This document shows positions 1-6,295 of a stretch of 6,295 nt of DNA, in pieces. A program made the translations under genes and the position numbers. How positions within the stretch are numbered: the stretch's first letter is position 1; every line of letters begins with the position of its first letter. The stretch lies in assembly GCA_964002385.1 (NCBI GenBank), contig CAXFFS010000078.1:1-6295 (forward strand), read 5' to 3'. The notes under the pieces were generated by a model. It saw only the letters and a program-made list of their open reading frames with translations, ran no database searches and was not told the DNA's origin. This stretch comes from AEGEAN-183 sp964002385. GTDB taxonomy: Bacteria; Pseudomonadota; Gammaproteobacteria; Magnimaribacterales; Magnimaribacteraceae.

Positions 1-105
1 TTAACTGATGAAGTCAAAGGATTAGATGCAGCTCCGTGGGCATTTGTTGATCTACTGGCAGGAGGGAATATAGGAACACGCATAGTCCGATTAGACTTAG
101 AATAA
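1..105 (+). CDS. NADP-dependent oxidoreductase, MDR (zinc-type alcohol dehydrogenase-like) family, C-terminal fragment
   Basis: The frame is open from base 1 to a TAA at 103-105 and gives the last 34 residues of a protein that starts outside the window. The fragment reads GLDAAPWAFVDLLAGGNIGT followed by RIVRLDLE. This matches the usual ending of medium-chain reductases of the curcumin/alkenal reductase type: a G-L-x-x-A-P-x-A-F segment, then a G-x-N-x-G-x-x-(V/I)-V-R strand that closes the catalytic domain. Members of this family are cytosolic and use NAD(P)H to reduce enones, quinones or similar carbonyl compounds; the substrate here is unknown. The gene converges on the LLM-class oxidoreductase with 24 bases between the stop codons. 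That gap (106-129) is AT-rich and I see no GC-rich terminator hairpin in it. The call rests on a short tail only, so the exact subfamily is uncertain. Confidence 0.66.
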   Translation, partial: LTDEVKGLDAAPWAFVDLLAGGNIGTRIVRLDLE

Positions 106-129
106 AATTTTTAAAGAATACTATTGTGA

Positions 130-1050
130 TTAGTTAAAAGCGCTGAGAATTTCTTCATCAAACTGCTCCAACAAGTTCACGTTTCCAGAGGGGATGCCTC
201 CAAACATAATCTCTGCTATGCCGGCCTCTTTAAATTCACCAATGCGGTCAATGATGTAATCCTTAGATCCCGCCACTGTTCCAGACCCTAAGCCTTTAAC
301 TGCTCTATCAATTAAGTTTTGATCTTCGGTAAGATAACAGGGCATTAATAAAGTTCTTCTGATTTCGTTTGGATCCCGACCCCAATCTTCACAATGCTTC
401 TCTAGGATAGATGATTTGTTTTGATAGTGCTCCAGTGACATTCCTCCGCCTGCCCATCCATCAAGGTTCATTACATCGCCATAACGAGCAAGGGTTCTAA
501 GTGTTCTTTTTGGTCCGGTTCCACCCACCATAATCGGAATAGGATCTTTGAAACTACCAGGAGAAAGTTGACCTTGTACAATTTGATAATGCTCACCAGT
601 GAAGTCAACAGGCTCGTTGTTGTGTATTAGCTCACGAATTAACTGACAGGCTTCTTCAAATCTGTCTTGACGTACTTTCATCGACGGGAATTCCCAGCCG
701 TAGGCTTCATGCTCTCTTTGATACCACCCCGCCCCTATGGCCAGTGTAAAACGACCTTCGCTCACGGTATCAATAGTCCCAGCTATTTTTGCTACATGCG
801 CAGGATTACGATAAGTATTGCCGAGGACTAAGTTGCCTAAACGAAGTTTTTTTGTCATTCCTGCAACAGTCGCAATTGCTGAAAGCCCTTCAAAAGCTGT
901 CAGGGCCTCTTGTTCACTATCCGCACCGGGGGGAATGTAATGATCAGCAAACCAAACACTATCCCAATTGCCTGCTTCCATTGCCATTACAGAAGCGCTT
1001 ATTTCTTCCCAGCTGGTTCGATAAACATTAACCTGAACTCCAAAATCCAT
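130..1050 (-). CDS. LLM class (luciferase-like) flavin/F420-dependent oxidoreductase
   Basis: This 306-residue protein is a full-length member of the bacterial luciferase-like superfamily, a cytosolic TIM barrel that binds FMN or coenzyme F420. The N-terminal strand MDFGVQV is typical. FADHY (34-38) is the conserved strand with the active-site-side D-H pair. Residues 81-122 hold the family hallmark: RNPAHVAKIAGTID, then SEGR and the G-A-G-W-Y-x-x-E-H-E-A-Y-G segment. VGGTGPKRTLRTLARYGD (175-192) is the usual cofactor-phosphate region. Length and motif order resemble the F420-dependent subgroup of about 300 residues, but F420 against FMN cannot be settled without seeing cofactor biosynthesis genes, and the substrate is unknown. 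The start is the ATG at 1050-1048. The bases before it (AATCTTTGATCT) contain no convincing Shine-Dalgarno, unlike the ABC genes upstream. The gene lies 53 bp after the ABC operon on the same strand, so it could be its last member or have its own promoter. Confidence 0.9.
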   Translation of the reverse strand: MDFGVQVNVYRTSWEEISASVMAMEAGNWDSVWFADHYIPPGADSEQEALTAFEGLSAIATVAGMTKKLRLGNLVLGNTYRNPAHVAKIAGTIDTVSEGRFTLAIGAGWYQREHEAYGWEFPSMKVRQDRFEEACQLIRELIHNNEPVDFTGEHYQIVQGQLSPGSFKDPIPIMVGGTGPKRTLRTLARYGDVMNLDGWAGGGMSLEHYQNKSSILEKHCEDWGRDPNEIRRTLLMPCYLTEDQNLIDRAVKGLGSGTVAGSKDYIIDRIGEFKEAGIAEIMFGGIPSGNVNLLEQFDEEILSAFN

Positions 1051-1103
1051 AGATCAAAGATTAATAGTTAATTTACAAAAGTCAAAGTTGCTTCATCAAT
1101 TTG
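1051..1103 (-). other. intergenic gap between ABC operon and LLM oxidoreductase, with weak hairpin and possible -35
   Basis: Read on the minus strand, the ABC stop is followed at once by CAAATTG (1103-1097), a loop ATGAAG (1096-1091) and CAACTTTG (1090-1083). These can pair over 7 bp with one bulged C, followed by ACTTTTG. The stem is AT-rich and the T-tract short, so it would be at best a weak terminator. Overlapping its end is TTGACT (1085-1080), a good sigma70-type -35 match. Sixteen bases later comes TAATCT (1063-1058), which matches the -10 consensus at only 3 of 6 positions. Transcription from there would begin at or very near the ATG. Both readings are tentative, and read-through from the ABC genes is equally possible. 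Confidence 0.25.
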
Positions 1104-3140
1104 TTAGTCTTCAGACAAATCTGTCTGCAGCCTTACATAATTTCTATAATGGCTTTCTTCATTATTCATTAGTTCTCCAGGTGAACCCTGTTCGAGAATA
1201 ACCCCATCTTCAAGAAAAATAATTTTGTCAGCATTGGCAATGGTTGATAAACGATGGGCAATGATAATAACCAAACGATCCTTGGAAGCTTCTTTCAATG
1301 CATTGACAAGGTACTGTTCAGTTTCTGGATCAAGAGCTGAGGTGGGTTCGTCTAAAATAAGAATTTTAGAATCTCTCAACAAACCTCTAGCAATAGCTAT
1401 CCTCTGTTTTTGTCCGACCGAGAGTTTACTTACTGCAGTTGAGCCAAGCTTGGTTTCATAACCTTCAGGTAGAGAGATTATAAAATCATGTATTCCAGCA
1501 ATTTTGGCGACCCTTTCAACTTCAGCTTGTGAGGCTTCAGGTTTGCCGAAACAAATGTTGTCAAAAATACTTAAAGAGAAGAGTTGAGTTTCTTGAAACA
1601 CGTAAGTAATTTGGCTTCTTAGACTTTCTATTTTTATATCGCGCACATCAACACCATCGATGAAAACTTCTCCTTCAGTTGCCATATGATATCTGGGCAG
1701 AAGATAGGCTAGACTTGTCTTGCCTGATCCCGTGGGTCCGACAAAAGCTACTATTTGGCCTATTTTGGCTTCAAAAGAAACATCTTTAAGCGCTCTACGG
1801 CCATCTGGGTATACCAACCCAGCACCCTTTATTGCAATATCTTCACTAATTGTGTCTATTCTTAAATGACCTAAATCCTCCTCAACTGGAAGATCCATAA
1901 GAGCAAAAACCCTTCTCATGCCAGGTGCAAATCTTTGAAGGTGAATCCAAAGTGTCGCAAAAGAAATTGCAGGTCCTGCCATCCATCCAAAATAGAACAT
2001 TAATGAACCATAATTACCTGGAGTTAGGTCTCCATCAATTACCCTGGAAACAACTACCCAAAAAGCGATGGTTAAGATCAACACTCCTCCTAAACCTTGG
2101 GCATTTGCTAATAGTATTTCTACAAATACTGTAAAGCGAAATCGTTTAAAAGATTCCTTACTGTCTTCTCCAAACCTCTCTCTTTCCTTATCATCTCCTC
2201 CTAGACTTTGAACCGCTAGGATGTTATCCATTCCCTCTTCTATAGTGCTAGTAGTTACAGACCCTGAATGTCTACTTTTCTCTTGGACTCTTCTCATGGC
2301 TGAAGAGAAAGGCCCTGTGATTAAGATGTAAATTGGAAATATTGCGGCCGCGCACCAAACAACTTCAGGAACATGAGGAAAAGCACTCATCATGGTAGCC
2401 ATAGCTGCAATGAATAAGATTGTAGATAATGTAGGACGATTTATTATTTCGTAAAAAATCTGATTAATTGAAGGGCTGTCATACATAACACGATAAATTG
2501 CGTCCCCAATTCTCTGGTCTTCTAAAGTTGTTATTGGAAGGGATTGGATGCGATGAAACAACTTAGCTCTAATTAAATGATTGATAGACTGGGTAAGACG
2601 AGAATTCATCTTATATTCGTAATACCCAGTTATACCACCAGAAAAACTAAACCCTCCATGAGTCCAGTTATCCTGCTGGGTAGCTGTATCATTGCCCTGT
2701 TGCATATCAGCTTCTGAAGTATCTCTTTGCTCATTTGAATAAGCTCCAAAAAATATTACAAGTAAAAAAGAAGACCCTGTTAACCAAGACAAGATTTCCC
2801 ATGCAGACATGTCTTGCATCAAATCCAGTATAGGATGCAAATAAGTAGGGAAGCCTAGGTAACCGGTTGAACTATCTATGGGGTTACCCAAAACAACATG
2901 GTCAATCATGATTTGCAATGTCCAAGGGAGAACAAGTATTGGAAACATTAAAGAAATCAGAGTTAAAACCCATTTAACGGCAAAACGAATTTTGAAAAAT
3001 CTAACAAATGACCAAGATCTAGCAAGGATACGCAAAGTTTCAACAAATCCCATGTGGGGGATATTTTCGTACTCGGCAGTTAGATCACGAATAGAATTTT
3101 GCTGGAATTCTTGTGAGTCCTTGTTTAAGTTACTACTCAT
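1104..3140 (-). CDS. ABC exporter half-transporter, TMD-NBD fusion (third ABC gene of operon)
   Basis: This 678-residue protein is a type IV (B-family) ABC exporter subunit of the inner membrane with a fused permease and ATPase. An elbow helix with RSWSFVR (41-47) leads into TM1 (about 53-79). The outer loop is about 80-113 and TM2 about 114-134. Further hydrophobic segments lie near 237-252, 258-277, 338-365 and 376-400. The nucleotide-binding domain covers about 430-670: A-loop Y444, Walker A GPTGSGKTS (468-476), Q-loop Q516, signature LSVGQKQR (573-580), Walker B ILILDE (593-598) with the catalytic glutamate, and switch H629. All key ATPase residues are present. Family members of this kind are usually 570-620 residues; much of the excess is a hydrophilic 29-residue N-terminus and an insert at about 135-168 just after TM2. 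The ATG shares its A with the upstream TAA (TAATG), and a purine-rich GGGGAAGAGAG precedes it, so the start is well supported. It probably pairs with one of the two ABC proteins encoded upstream. Substrate (lipid, peptide or drug) unknown. Confidence 0.93.
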   Translation of the reverse strand: MSSNLNKDSQEFQQNSIRDLTAEYENIPHMGFVETLRILARSWSFVRFFKIRFAVKWVLTLISLMFPILVLPWTLQIMIDHVVLGNPIDSSTGYLGFPTYLHPILDLMQDMSAWEILSWLTGSSFLLVIFFGAYSNEQRDTSEADMQQGNDTATQQDNWTHGGFSFSGGITGYYEYKMNSRLTQSINHLIRAKLFHRIQSLPITTLEDQRIGDAIYRVMYDSPSINQIFYEIINRPTLSTILFIAAMATMMSAFPHVPEVVWCAAAIFPIYILITGPFSSAMRRVQEKSRHSGSVTTSTIEEGMDNILAVQSLGGDDKERERFGEDSKESFKRFRFTVFVEILLANAQGLGGVLILTIAFWVVVSRVIDGDLTPGNYGSLMFYFGWMAGPAISFATLWIHLQRFAPGMRRVFALMDLPVEEDLGHLRIDTISEDIAIKGAGLVYPDGRRALKDVSFEAKIGQIVAFVGPTGSGKTSLAYLLPRYHMATEGEVFIDGVDVRDIKIESLRSQITYVFQETQLFSLSIFDNICFGKPEASQAEVERVAKIAGIHDFIISLPEGYETKLGSTAVSKLSVGQKQRIAIARGLLRDSKILILDEPTSALDPETEQYLVNALKEASKDRLVIIIAHRLSTIANADKIIFLEDGVILEQGSPGELMNNEESHYRNYVRLQTDLSED
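2637..2738 (-). other. hydrophilic insert after TM2 of the third ABC protein
   Basis: Residues 135-168 of the 678-residue ABC protein are polar, rich in Asp, Glu, Gln, Thr and Asn (for example SEADMQQGNDTATQQDNW) and end in Gly/Ser/Phe (HGGFSFSGG). In ordinary B-family exporters TM2 runs without a break into a long cytoplasmic helix that ends in the L-P motif of intracellular loop 1. That motif is seen here at about 194-202 (LFHRIQSLP). The insert therefore interrupts the helix near the inner membrane face. It keeps the reading frame and contains no stop, so it is not a frameshift scar. Confidence 0.6.
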
Positions 3141-5665
3141 TAACTCTCTTCCCCAGATTGCTGATTAGTTAGGTTGGATTCTGCTTCCACAAAAGCTTTG
3201 TACTTTCCATTTTCATTCCTCATAAGTTCTTCATGAGTCCCGTTCTCTAAGATCTTTCCTTGGTCCAAATAAAGGATGTTGTCAGCACGACGGATGGTAG
3301 ATATACGATGAGTAATCAAAAAGATGATTCGATCTTTTCCCCACATCGACAAATTCCTCATAACTTGTTGTTCAGTAACTGCGTCCAGTGCGGCAGTTGG
3401 TTCGTCTAAGATAAGTATTGGTGTGTTCCTGACCACAGCCCTAGCTATAGAAAGTCTTTGCCTCTGTCCAGTAGATAATTTTCCTCCTCTATCGCTCAGA
3501 ACAGTGTCTAAACCTTGAGGAAGATCATGGACATATTCATCCATGCAAGCTATTTCAATAGCTTGATTAATAGTAGAGTCATCAGCCTCCGGGGCAACAT
3601 ATCTAATGTTGTCTCTTACACTTAGAGAAAACAGTACATTTTCTTGAAGAGCAATTGCGGCTTTTTCCCTTAAAGAAGCAATAAGGTATTTATTTAAAGG
3701 AGTACCATCAATCTTGATCAAACCCGAAGATGGCTCATACAGACGCAGTAATAAAGACATTAGGGTAGTCTTACCAGATCCAGTGGGGCCAATTATGGCT
3801 GTGATGGTCCCAGGTTTGGCTGTAAAACTTACTCCTTCAAGTACTGGAATTCCTGATTCGTATTCAAAATTAATATTTTCAAAACTAATTTCTTTTTCTG
3901 GTTTTATTAAAGGTTTCGCATCGGGCTCGTCTTCGATATCGGGCTCGATATCTAAAATATCGAATACCCTACTTAAACCCATTGCCATGTCTTGTGCTGT
4001 TAACCAAAGACGCATAAATAACCTTACATTGTTTGAGGTAGTATGAAATTGTGTTCTAGCCCACTGAAAAGCTCCTAAATTCCAAACTACCCAACTTACC
4101 GCCATTAGCGCTATCAACTCATTTGCATAAGTTTTATTACCTTGATTAGCGCTATAACCCATAAAGAATTCACCTGAAAGGAGAAATATTGATGCGATGA
4201 CAAACATTATTATCATTAGAAGAGCAACCAGCCTACGAGACTGAAAGGCTGCATTCATAGCAATCACAGAATCCTTTTCCATACCCTCCTGAATTCGATC
4301 ACCAGCATCATATGCTTTGATAAGTTTCAGAGCGGCAAACGATTCTTGGATCCGAGAGGTAAGATCTGAGGTGGTAGCCCTGTATACAAGACTTCTTATT
4401 CTCATCCTAGGCATAGCCCATCTAGCCCAGAAGATTGTTGGAATGGCTAATGACAAGGCTATAAATCCCATGGTTGGACTGAGAAAAGAAAGTAAGAAAA
4501 GAGCATAAATGTAATACCAAAAACTTAAAGAAAGTTCCACCAAACGTCCTATAACAGCATTAACTTGTGCACTGTCTGCATAAATTCTAAAAATTGAATC
4601 ACCTGTCCTATGTCCACTGTGATAAGAAAGGGGTAATTGATGCCATCTTCTAACCAGTGCAATTCGCATATTTTGATTAATTTGCTGCATGATCCAAACT
4701 GTGTAATACGGAACTATCATTCCTATAGGTAAGTTAAAAGCCCATAGAGACAAAGAAAGATAGACCCAAGACCATTTCAGATCATGTCGCTGTTCTACGG
4801 TTAAAGATTCAGTATTTTCACTACCCATTTCCGGCGCTCCAAACCACCAAGAGGAAGCAACTTCTTGCTGAAGGGGCTCAGTCTGCAATAAGGACATGCT
4901 TAAAAGATCAGCAATTATTATTCCTAAAGGTAAAGTGACTAAACCTTGAACAGCTGCTAGTAGATAAAGATAAGTTAGATGAGAATGTAACCTGAAGCGA
5001 GTAACAAGCCTTCCAGACTCAAACCTGAATTGGACTACCCAACCTAAGCCACAACAAAGAGTAAGTAGAATTCCATAAATGATTGGTCCAGTACCGTTTA
5101 GAACCAAAATACAGAGCAAAAGAGTGAAGAATGTGCACAAAGCTAGGAAAATAGCTACAGCTGATTGCCTGATTCCAGATAACTTTCCTAACGCTAAGAG
5201 CCACATGCTCAAAACCATAGAAGCAACAAAGATATAAAGAGTGCTCTCAGCAGTGCCTAATTCAATGTTTATAAGACCAAATAAAGGTCCTAATATAGCT
5301 ATTGCGGTAGCCAAAACCGGTGCATAAATAAGTCCGTAACCATCTCCAGCTAAAGGATCAGCAACCTCCTGGCTAGTTCCGTTTCTTCTCGTATACCACC
5401 TACCTAAAAAATAAGGTCTTACAAAAGGCCATGACCTAAAAAGCAGGACAATGACCTCTCGAAGACCATGAGCATCTTCATCAATGGTTTTGTTTTTCTC
5501 CTCTGGTATGTCTCCATCAGTTAAAAAAGGTAAAGCGATGGCCCGTTTAAAGTCTTTAGGATCAAGTTCTGATTTAGGTATTCGGTCACTTAGAAACCAC
5601 ATACCTATTGGTATAGCAATTGCAATGATCATCATCCCTAAAGAGACGATGGCAAACGCGTTCAT
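3140..5665 (-). CDS. ABC exporter half-transporter with extra N-terminal membrane helices (second ABC gene of operon)
   Basis: This 841-residue inner-membrane ABC exporter subunit has an unusual front end. Helix 1 (about 2-25) is followed by a charged stretch (26-65), an elbow-like segment with RSWPFVR (77-83), then four helices (about 108-132, 141-160, 167-190, 193-213). An arginine-rich link (214-229) leads to the canonical six TMs: 230-253, 298-325, 371-395, 397-415, 478-503 and 513-535. The ATPase domain has A-loop Y602, Walker A GPTGSGKTT (626-634), Q-loop Q674, signature LSTGQRQR (730-737), Walker B ILILDE (750-755) and switch H786, so it looks catalytically complete. Intracellular loop 1 (LPLSYHSGHRTGDSIFRI) is typical of the family. 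The usual length is about 600, so some 230 residues are additional. I chose the ATG at 5665-5663, not the TTG at 5704, because the ATG overlaps the upstream TGA as ATGA and has GAGG seven bases before it. Substrate is unknown; partner is probably the neighbour on either side. Confidence 0.93.
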   Translation of the reverse strand: MNAFAIVSLGMMIIAIAIPIGMWFLSDRIPKSELDPKDFKRAIALPFLTDGDIPEEKNKTIDEDAHGLREVIVLLFRSWPFVRPYFLGRWYTRRNGTSQEVADPLAGDGYGLIYAPVLATAIAILGPLFGLINIELGTAESTLYIFVASMVLSMWLLALGKLSGIRQSAVAIFLALCTFFTLLLCILVLNGTGPIIYGILLTLCCGLGWVVQFRFESGRLVTRFRLHSHLTYLYLLAAVQGLVTLPLGIIIADLLSMSLLQTEPLQQEVASSWWFGAPEMGSENTESLTVEQRHDLKWSWVYLSLSLWAFNLPIGMIVPYYTVWIMQQINQNMRIALVRRWHQLPLSYHSGHRTGDSIFRIYADSAQVNAVIGRLVELSLSFWYYIYALFLLSFLSPTMGFIALSLAIPTIFWARWAMPRMRIRSLVYRATTSDLTSRIQESFAALKLIKAYDAGDRIQEGMEKDSVIAMNAAFQSRRLVALLMIIMFVIASIFLLSGEFFMGYSANQGNKTYANELIALMAVSWVVWNLGAFQWARTQFHTTSNNVRLFMRLWLTAQDMAMGLSRVFDILDIEPDIEDEPDAKPLIKPEKEISFENINFEYESGIPVLEGVSFTAKPGTITAIIGPTGSGKTTLMSLLLRLYEPSSGLIKIDGTPLNKYLIASLREKAAIALQENVLFSLSVRDNIRYVAPEADDSTINQAIEIACMDEYVHDLPQGLDTVLSDRGGKLSTGQRQRLSIARAVVRNTPILILDEPTAALDAVTEQQVMRNLSMWGKDRIIFLITHRISTIRRADNILYLDQGKILENGTHEELMRNENGKYKAFVEAESNLTNQQSGEES
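3144..3154 (-). promoter_or_regulatory. ribosome binding site for the third ABC gene, inside the second
   Basis: On the minus strand GGGGAAGAGAG ends three bases before the ATG at 3140-3138. Its AAGAG core sits five bases from the start. It lies within the last codons of the upstream ABC gene, just before the TAATG stop-start overlap. This arrangement favours re-initiation by ribosomes finishing the upstream gene. Confidence 0.55.
3935..3952 (-). repeat. small inverted repeat inside the TMD-NBD linker of the second ABC gene
   Basis: The plus strand reads GATATCG, GGCT, CGATATC: a perfect 7-bp inverted repeat around a 4-base loop. In the mRNA it could form a hairpin with loop AGCC. It overlaps a 10-base direct repeat, ATCGGGCTCG, at 3920-3929 and 3938-3947, spaced by exactly six codons. 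The repeats encode the acidic linker IEPDIEDEPDA (573-583) between the membrane domain and the ATPase domain. The structure is seen directly; any role is unknown, and it may be only a by-product of a small tandem duplication. Confidence 0.45.
5027..5344 (-). other. four-helix membrane block preceding the canonical TM1 of the second ABC protein
   Basis: Residues 108-213 contain four hydrophobic segments of 20-25 residues with short connectors. The connector between the second and third (GKLSGIRQS) and the segment after the fourth (FRFESGRLVTRFRLHSH) are positively charged. This fits an in-out-in-out-in path with both on the cytoplasmic side, so TM1 of the exporter core still starts inside. I do not recognise the block as a named domain. 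It is comparable in position to TMD0-like extensions of some ABC proteins, but I see no sequence resemblance I could name. Confidence 0.6.
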
Positions 5666-6295
5666 AAGATTTCCTCTCTTTTTTCTTCTTCTTGTCTTTC
5701 CCAAGTCTCGTACATTTCAAAATAGCTTCCTTTTTTCTGAATCAGCTCTTCATGTGAACCCATTTCAACTATCTTTTGTTCATCGACTACAACTATTACA
5801 TCTGCCCTTCTAGTGGTAGCTAATCTATGAGCTATTATTATTGCAGTCCTACCTTCTAATAATTTATCAAGAGCCTTTTCAATCCTAGCTTCGTTCTGTT
5901 GATCAATGTTTGAGGTAGCTTCATCAAGTATTAAAACTCGTGGCTTGCTTAGAAAAGCTCGGGCCAGAGCTAATAACTGTCTTTCACCTGAAGAAAGAGA
6001 TGATCCTCTTTCATGACAATGTGTTTCCAGTCCTTCTGGAAGTCTTTTAATCATGTCTTCAATACCAACGGCTTTACAGGCTTCTACAACTTCCTCATGC
6101 GTTGCGTCAGGGCTGGCAAACAATATATTTTCTTTTATGGTTCCGTGAAATAAGAACGGCTCTTGAGGAACTATTCCAAGCTGTCTGTGTAGAGATTGTA
6201 GTGAAATATCTTTTAGATTAATGTTATCAAGAGTTATAGAACCCCTAGTGGGGTCATAGAATCTACATATGAGTTTTGCAATTGTTGATTTTCCT
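5662..6295 (-). CDS. ABC transporter ATP-binding domain, C-terminal part (first ABC gene of operon, cut by window edge)
   Basis: The frame is open from the right edge to a TGA at 5664-5662 and gives 210 residues. It begins inside Walker A (GKST, residues 1-4 of the fragment). The Q-loop is GIVPQEPFLF (Q44), followed by TIKENILFA, typical of B-family exporters. The signature is LSSGERQ (100-106), a variant of LSGGQ. Walker B is VLILDE (120-125), followed by ATSNID as the D-loop, and the switch histidine is in IIAHR (H156). All ATPase residues visible here are intact. Since this NBD type is nearly always fused to a permease domain, and its two neighbours are, a membrane domain is expected beyond the window. 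The fragment's TTG at 6123 is an internal leucine codon, not a start. The stop overlaps the next start as ATGA, so the two genes are translationally coupled. The C-terminus is strongly charged. Confidence 0.93.
   Translation of the reverse strand, partial: GKSTIAKLICRFYDPTRGSITLDNINLKDISLQSLHRQLGIVPQEPFLFHGTIKENILFASPDATHEEVVEACKAVGIEDMIKRLPEGLETHCHERGSSLSSGERQLLALARAFLSKPRVLILDEATSNIDQQNEARIEKALDKLLEGRTAIIIAHRLATTRRADVIVVVDEQKIVEMGSHEELIQKKGSYFEMYETWERQEEEKREEIL
5672..5679 (-). promoter_or_regulatory. ribosome binding site deciding the start of the second ABC gene
   Basis: On the minus strand AGAGAGGA lies just upstream of the ATG at 5665, with GAGG separated from it by seven bases, an ideal distance. 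The site is within the last codons of the first ABC gene. Its purine-rich bases also explain the charged C-terminal tail (EEEKREEIL) of that protein. It supports the ATG over the TTG 39 bases further upstream, which would add a basic 13-residue extension (GKTRRRKKRGNL). Confidence 0.75.

Noticed and set aside
106..129. Possible bidirectional terminator between the convergent gene ends
   Set aside because: The stretch has short A and T runs (AAAATTTTT) but no GC-containing stem that would support an intrinsic terminator.
789..1031. Plus-strand open frame of 80 codons
   Set aside because: It lies opposite the well-supported LLM oxidoreductase, has no recognisable motif, and reads as an antisense shadow.
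3714..4046. Plus-strand open frame of 110 codons
   Set aside because: It is antisense to the Walker A and linker region of the second ABC gene; its composition mirrors that coding sequence and no family is recognisable.
5019..5204. Minus-strand open frame of 61 codons within the second ABC gene
   Set aside because: It is fully contained in another frame of a gene with clear membrane-helix coding and has no separate support.
5484..5813. Plus-strand open frame of 109 codons across the first/second ABC junction
   Set aside because: It is antisense to two overlapping real genes, with no family resemblance.
5662..6123. The first ABC gene as a short 153-residue protein starting at 6123
   Set aside because: The 6123 codon is TTG inside the conserved ENILFA segment. 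The frame continues upstream through the Q-loop and Walker A to the window edge.
1..6295. CRISPR arrays, tRNA or rRNA genes, insertion sequences
   Set aside because: I found no regularly spaced repeats, no cloverleaf-like segments and no transposase fragments. Nearly all the DNA is accounted for by the five coding regions.

Overview
The window is a piece of a moderately AT-rich bacterial chromosome (about 40% G+C in the lines I counted). Genes are tightly packed, with overlapping start and stop codons and clear Shine-Dalgarno sequences. A luciferase-like (LLM class) oxidoreductase of the F420-dependent type sits beside a zinc-type MDR reductase. That pairing is common in uncultivated marine lineages (for example SAR202 or SAR324) and in actinobacteria. 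I cannot fix the taxon from sequence alone, and the marine suggestion is a guess.

Layout from left to right: (1) the last 34 codons of a plus-strand NADP-dependent MDR-family reductase (1-105); (2) a convergent minus-strand LLM-class oxidoreductase (130-1050), whose stop lies 24 bases from the first gene's stop; (3) a 53-bp gap; (4) three minus-strand ABC exporter half-transporters, transcribed from the right edge leftward. These are an incomplete first gene (from beyond 6295 to 5662), an 841-residue second gene (5665-3140) and a 678-residue third gene (3140-1104). No stretch of 300 bases lacks a gene.

The three ABC genes are locked together. The first stop and second start share ATGA, and the second stop and third start share TAATG, so they look like one translationally coupled operon. 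Each encodes a nucleotide-binding domain with its Walker B glutamate and switch histidine intact. The two complete genes also carry their own transmembrane domain, and the first almost certainly does too, beyond the edge. The second protein has about five extra N-terminal membrane helices, four of them lying between an elbow-like helix and the canonical TM1. The third has a hydrophilic insert of about 34 residues just after TM2. Three complete half-transporters in a row, rather than the usual one or two, is the main point of interest. The substrate cannot be read from the sequence. The oxidoreductase downstream could be cotranscribed, but nothing shows a functional link.
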